64,000 nucleotides of DNA from Psilocybe azurescens (taxonomy: Eukaryota > Basidiomycota > Agaricomycetes > Agaricales > Agrocybaceae). Made by a program: the position numbers and the translations under genes. The notes beneath the pieces were generated by a model that saw only the letters and a list, made by a program, of their open reading frames with translations, had not been told where the DNA came from and did not search any database. The number at the start of each line of letters is the position of its first letter. The first letter of the stretch is position 1. This document shows positions 62,170 through 64,000 of the stretch, piece by piece. Location: NCBI GenBank assembly GCA_023853785.1, contig JAJIRX010000496.1, positions 124,001-188,000 of the forward strand. The letters run 5' to 3'.

Positions 62170-63049
62170 TCACAAACCGTTTATGCCCCCCCACCTGACT
62201 ACTTCAACGCCGCCAACAGACGAAGTCTTCCTCCAAAGGACCAGACAGCTTTCCCCACATTTCATATCTGGGACGCTGGCTTGTCCAATCCCAGTCAATC
62301 CGAAGTTGAATTCTTCAAAGGGGATACCCCGCATAAGATGACAATCGTTTAGCAAAACAACGAACTCTTCACATGCGAAGAGCTCTGGGTAAAAGCAGTA
62401 TATGCAAGTAGGGCGATAACGCCGAAAAGCTGAGATGATAGCTGGCTCATTAAAAGACCACGAAGGGTGGCTTGCGTCCTTGTCAAGAGGATACAGACCA
62501 CCCTTGAGCCGTCAAACTATAAAGATGGCCTGTCAGTGTATTATGCGCGATCTCTAACATTTTGGCTTACTAATAAGAACTTTTTGAACATTTTGTATCC
62601 CACTGACAACCTGGAATCAACATGACCGGTATGGTCTATGAGGTACCCATTGGACATCAGCAACTCCTGCAAACTTGACCAGGCAGAGGAAGAAGGAAGG
62701 ATGATATCGAGCTGCCTAGGGTTGATGTGATGGTAGATAGTGGTGTGGACACTCATTATGCATCTCACAATGGACCCAATTATCACACCTTCGTGGATGC
62801 GCAATAGACCAAATAACATGACGACAGCATCCACGGGTAAAAAGTCAACTAAAAAGTCTTCACTCTGCGACATATAAATTCCTGAATCAGTCGCCTGAAT
62901 CGTCGGTTGGTCGTGTTTAGTGCTACGAGGGACGACCATGAGCAGGACTCTGAGATCTTCCAAAGCAATTCACTGGATAGATCGGACATACCTGTAGAAA
63001 TTAACATATAAGAATACATCGCCTCTATACAAAGATATGGTAAAGTCAC
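62170..63049 (-). CDS. F-box plus nucleotidyltransferase-like orphan, member 2
   Basis: The N-terminal exon carries an F-box-like segment (LSSELLWKISESCSWSSLVA, then TTNRRFRRLIQEF). After an intron the region LVDFLPVDAVVMLFGLLRIHE, GVIIGSIVRCIM and PRQLDIILPSSSAWSSLQEL follows the same plan as member 1, but the first acidic residue of the DxD pair is replaced by Gln (QLDI). Downstream exons read YRPTCIYCFYPELFACEEF and FNFGLTGIGQASVPDMKCGE. If the F-box is real it would link the protein to an SCF ubiquitin ligase. The NTase part is probably inactive. Confidence 0.55.
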
Positions 63050-63435
63050 CTGTCATGGAAATCACAGCGAGTGGGAGCAAGACGTCTCAAGAATTCTCAA
63101 GATAATGTGGAATGTTAGAGAGCCAAGAGGGGCCAAGTAACGATCAAAAACTTGAAATTTGAATTATCAATAAACCCAAGAACCTATTTAGAATCGGTAC
63201 CGACGAACGGATCTATAGCAAAAAAAAAAAAAAAAGGAGAGAAAGATCAAAATCAAACTCAGAGATTGTGATCGTCTCTCAATCCCACCACTCTGTCGAA
63301 GATTGTGAATTAAAGCCAGGAGGCGGAAGATGTCATTGAAATGACATACTCTTTTAACATGCCAGGCATGAGCAAAAGTTGGCTGAAGTCATATTGACCA
63401 CCGTGCTGTCCGCAAGGGACTTTATGATAAGAATT

Positions 63436-63816
63436 TCACTGTACCATTCCCTCCAAGGCGACGACAAACAAACACCGAGTAGAATTGATGTCACTAGACT
63501 GTTTAAGGAGGATGATATACGCTGGATAGCAGCCTTTGCATGAATTTAGTCTTACTACTAGATGATGTATGGCAAGATTTACCTGATTAAAATGAACAAA
63601 CGTGTAAAGCATTCTATCGTCACTGCCCCAAGGTACACGTTCAATTGTAATCTGATAGTCGTCGCTAAGGTCTGTGAAGTGGTCCAGAAGATGTGGACAC
63701 ATTGGAAGCCACAAGAAAACATCTAAGTCTCGATGCGAGACAATCGTCGGTGAACCAGCAAGAGCTGGGACTTCCACAGAGAAAATGCTGTTGCATGCGC
63801 CACCTAAAAACCACAA
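63436..63816 (-). CDS. Nucleotidyltransferase-like orphan, member 3 (partial)
   Basis: One 126-codon frame with FLGGACNSIFSVEVPALAG and HRDLDVFLWLPMCPHLLDHF, matching the GS/GG...DLDxxL plan of members 1 and 2 with the acidic pair kept. The 5' end lies beyond 63816, towards or past the window edge; the 3' end may include more exons. It shares strand and spacing with member 2, so the set looks like a tandem family. Confidence 0.45.
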   Translation of the reverse strand: MWFLGGACNSIFSVEVPALAGSPTIVSHRDLDVFLWLPMCPHLLDHFTDLSDDYQITIERVPWGSDDRMLYTFVHFNQVNLAIHHLVVRLNSCKGCYPAYIILLKQSSDINSTRCLFVVALEGMVQ

Positions 63817-64000
63817 CTTGAATTTGACATCCTGATACAGGGTTATTTAAGAGGCAGAATTAGAAGAAAATGATGTAACATACCTATAAACATGAACGCA
63901 TAGAACACAGACCCATCATGGAGTCCCTCATACTATATACCGGCGTTGTTATCAACGATGTCCCAGGAGAGGTCCATAAAGGTGTTTGGTAAGATTGAAG

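Noticed and set aside
1..64000. CRISPR array, rRNA operon or prokaryotic operon structure
   Set aside because: No direct-repeat spacer pattern, no rRNA sequence recognised, and pervasive spliceosomal introns indicate a eukaryote.

Overview
The window is nuclear DNA from a filamentous basidiomycete, most likely an Agaricomycete. Genes are dense and split by many 50-70 nt GT-AG introns. Several products belong to protein types I know mainly from mushroom-forming fungi: an FNGVAWDRTFWRF-type orphan, WW-domain orphans, and a nucleotidyltransferase-like orphan family. No rRNA, CRISPR or confident tRNA gene was seen. All gene models below were spliced by eye and are approximate.

Layout. 1-3.4 kb is AT-rich repeat territory holding a probable ~1 kb inverted-repeat element and a 30-bp tandem repeat. 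4.2-5.8 kb carries a DUF4419 protein. 7.7-13.3 kb holds an MFS sugar transporter convergent with a membrane-anchored copper amine oxidase. 13.8-21.5 kb is a housekeeping block: SAP18, a large repeat-module (armadillo-like) protein, ribosomal protein S12, and a SKI8-type WD40 protein divergent from S12. 22.8-34.2 kb has a WW-domain orphan, a long coiled-coil/low-complexity protein, a two-domain dual-specificity phosphatase, a CoA-diphosphatase-type Nudix hydrolase and a conserved unknown.

35-41.4 kb contains a histidine acid phosphatase whose promoter and 5' coding end exist in two copies. About 3.07 kb now lies between the copies, carrying a small secreted peptide gene and a coiled-coil orphan. 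42.5-46 kb has an acetate-type (GPR1/FUN34/YaaH) permease convergent with a cytochrome P450. 46-50.4 kb appears nearly empty. 50.4-55 kb carries a serine-rich membrane-anchored orphan and a GH16 glucanase with a C-terminal anchor. 56-64 kb, mostly minus strand, is filled with lineage-specific orphans, including three neighbouring members of a nucleotidyltransferase-like family, one of them with an F-box.

A window-wide observation matters for any reader: at least fifteen otherwise conserved genes need a one-base correction, usually in a short homopolymer, to read through. The set includes RPS12 and SAP18, so the simplest explanation is consensus indel error rather than mass pseudogenisation. 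The genes do not form one obvious pathway or biosynthetic cluster.
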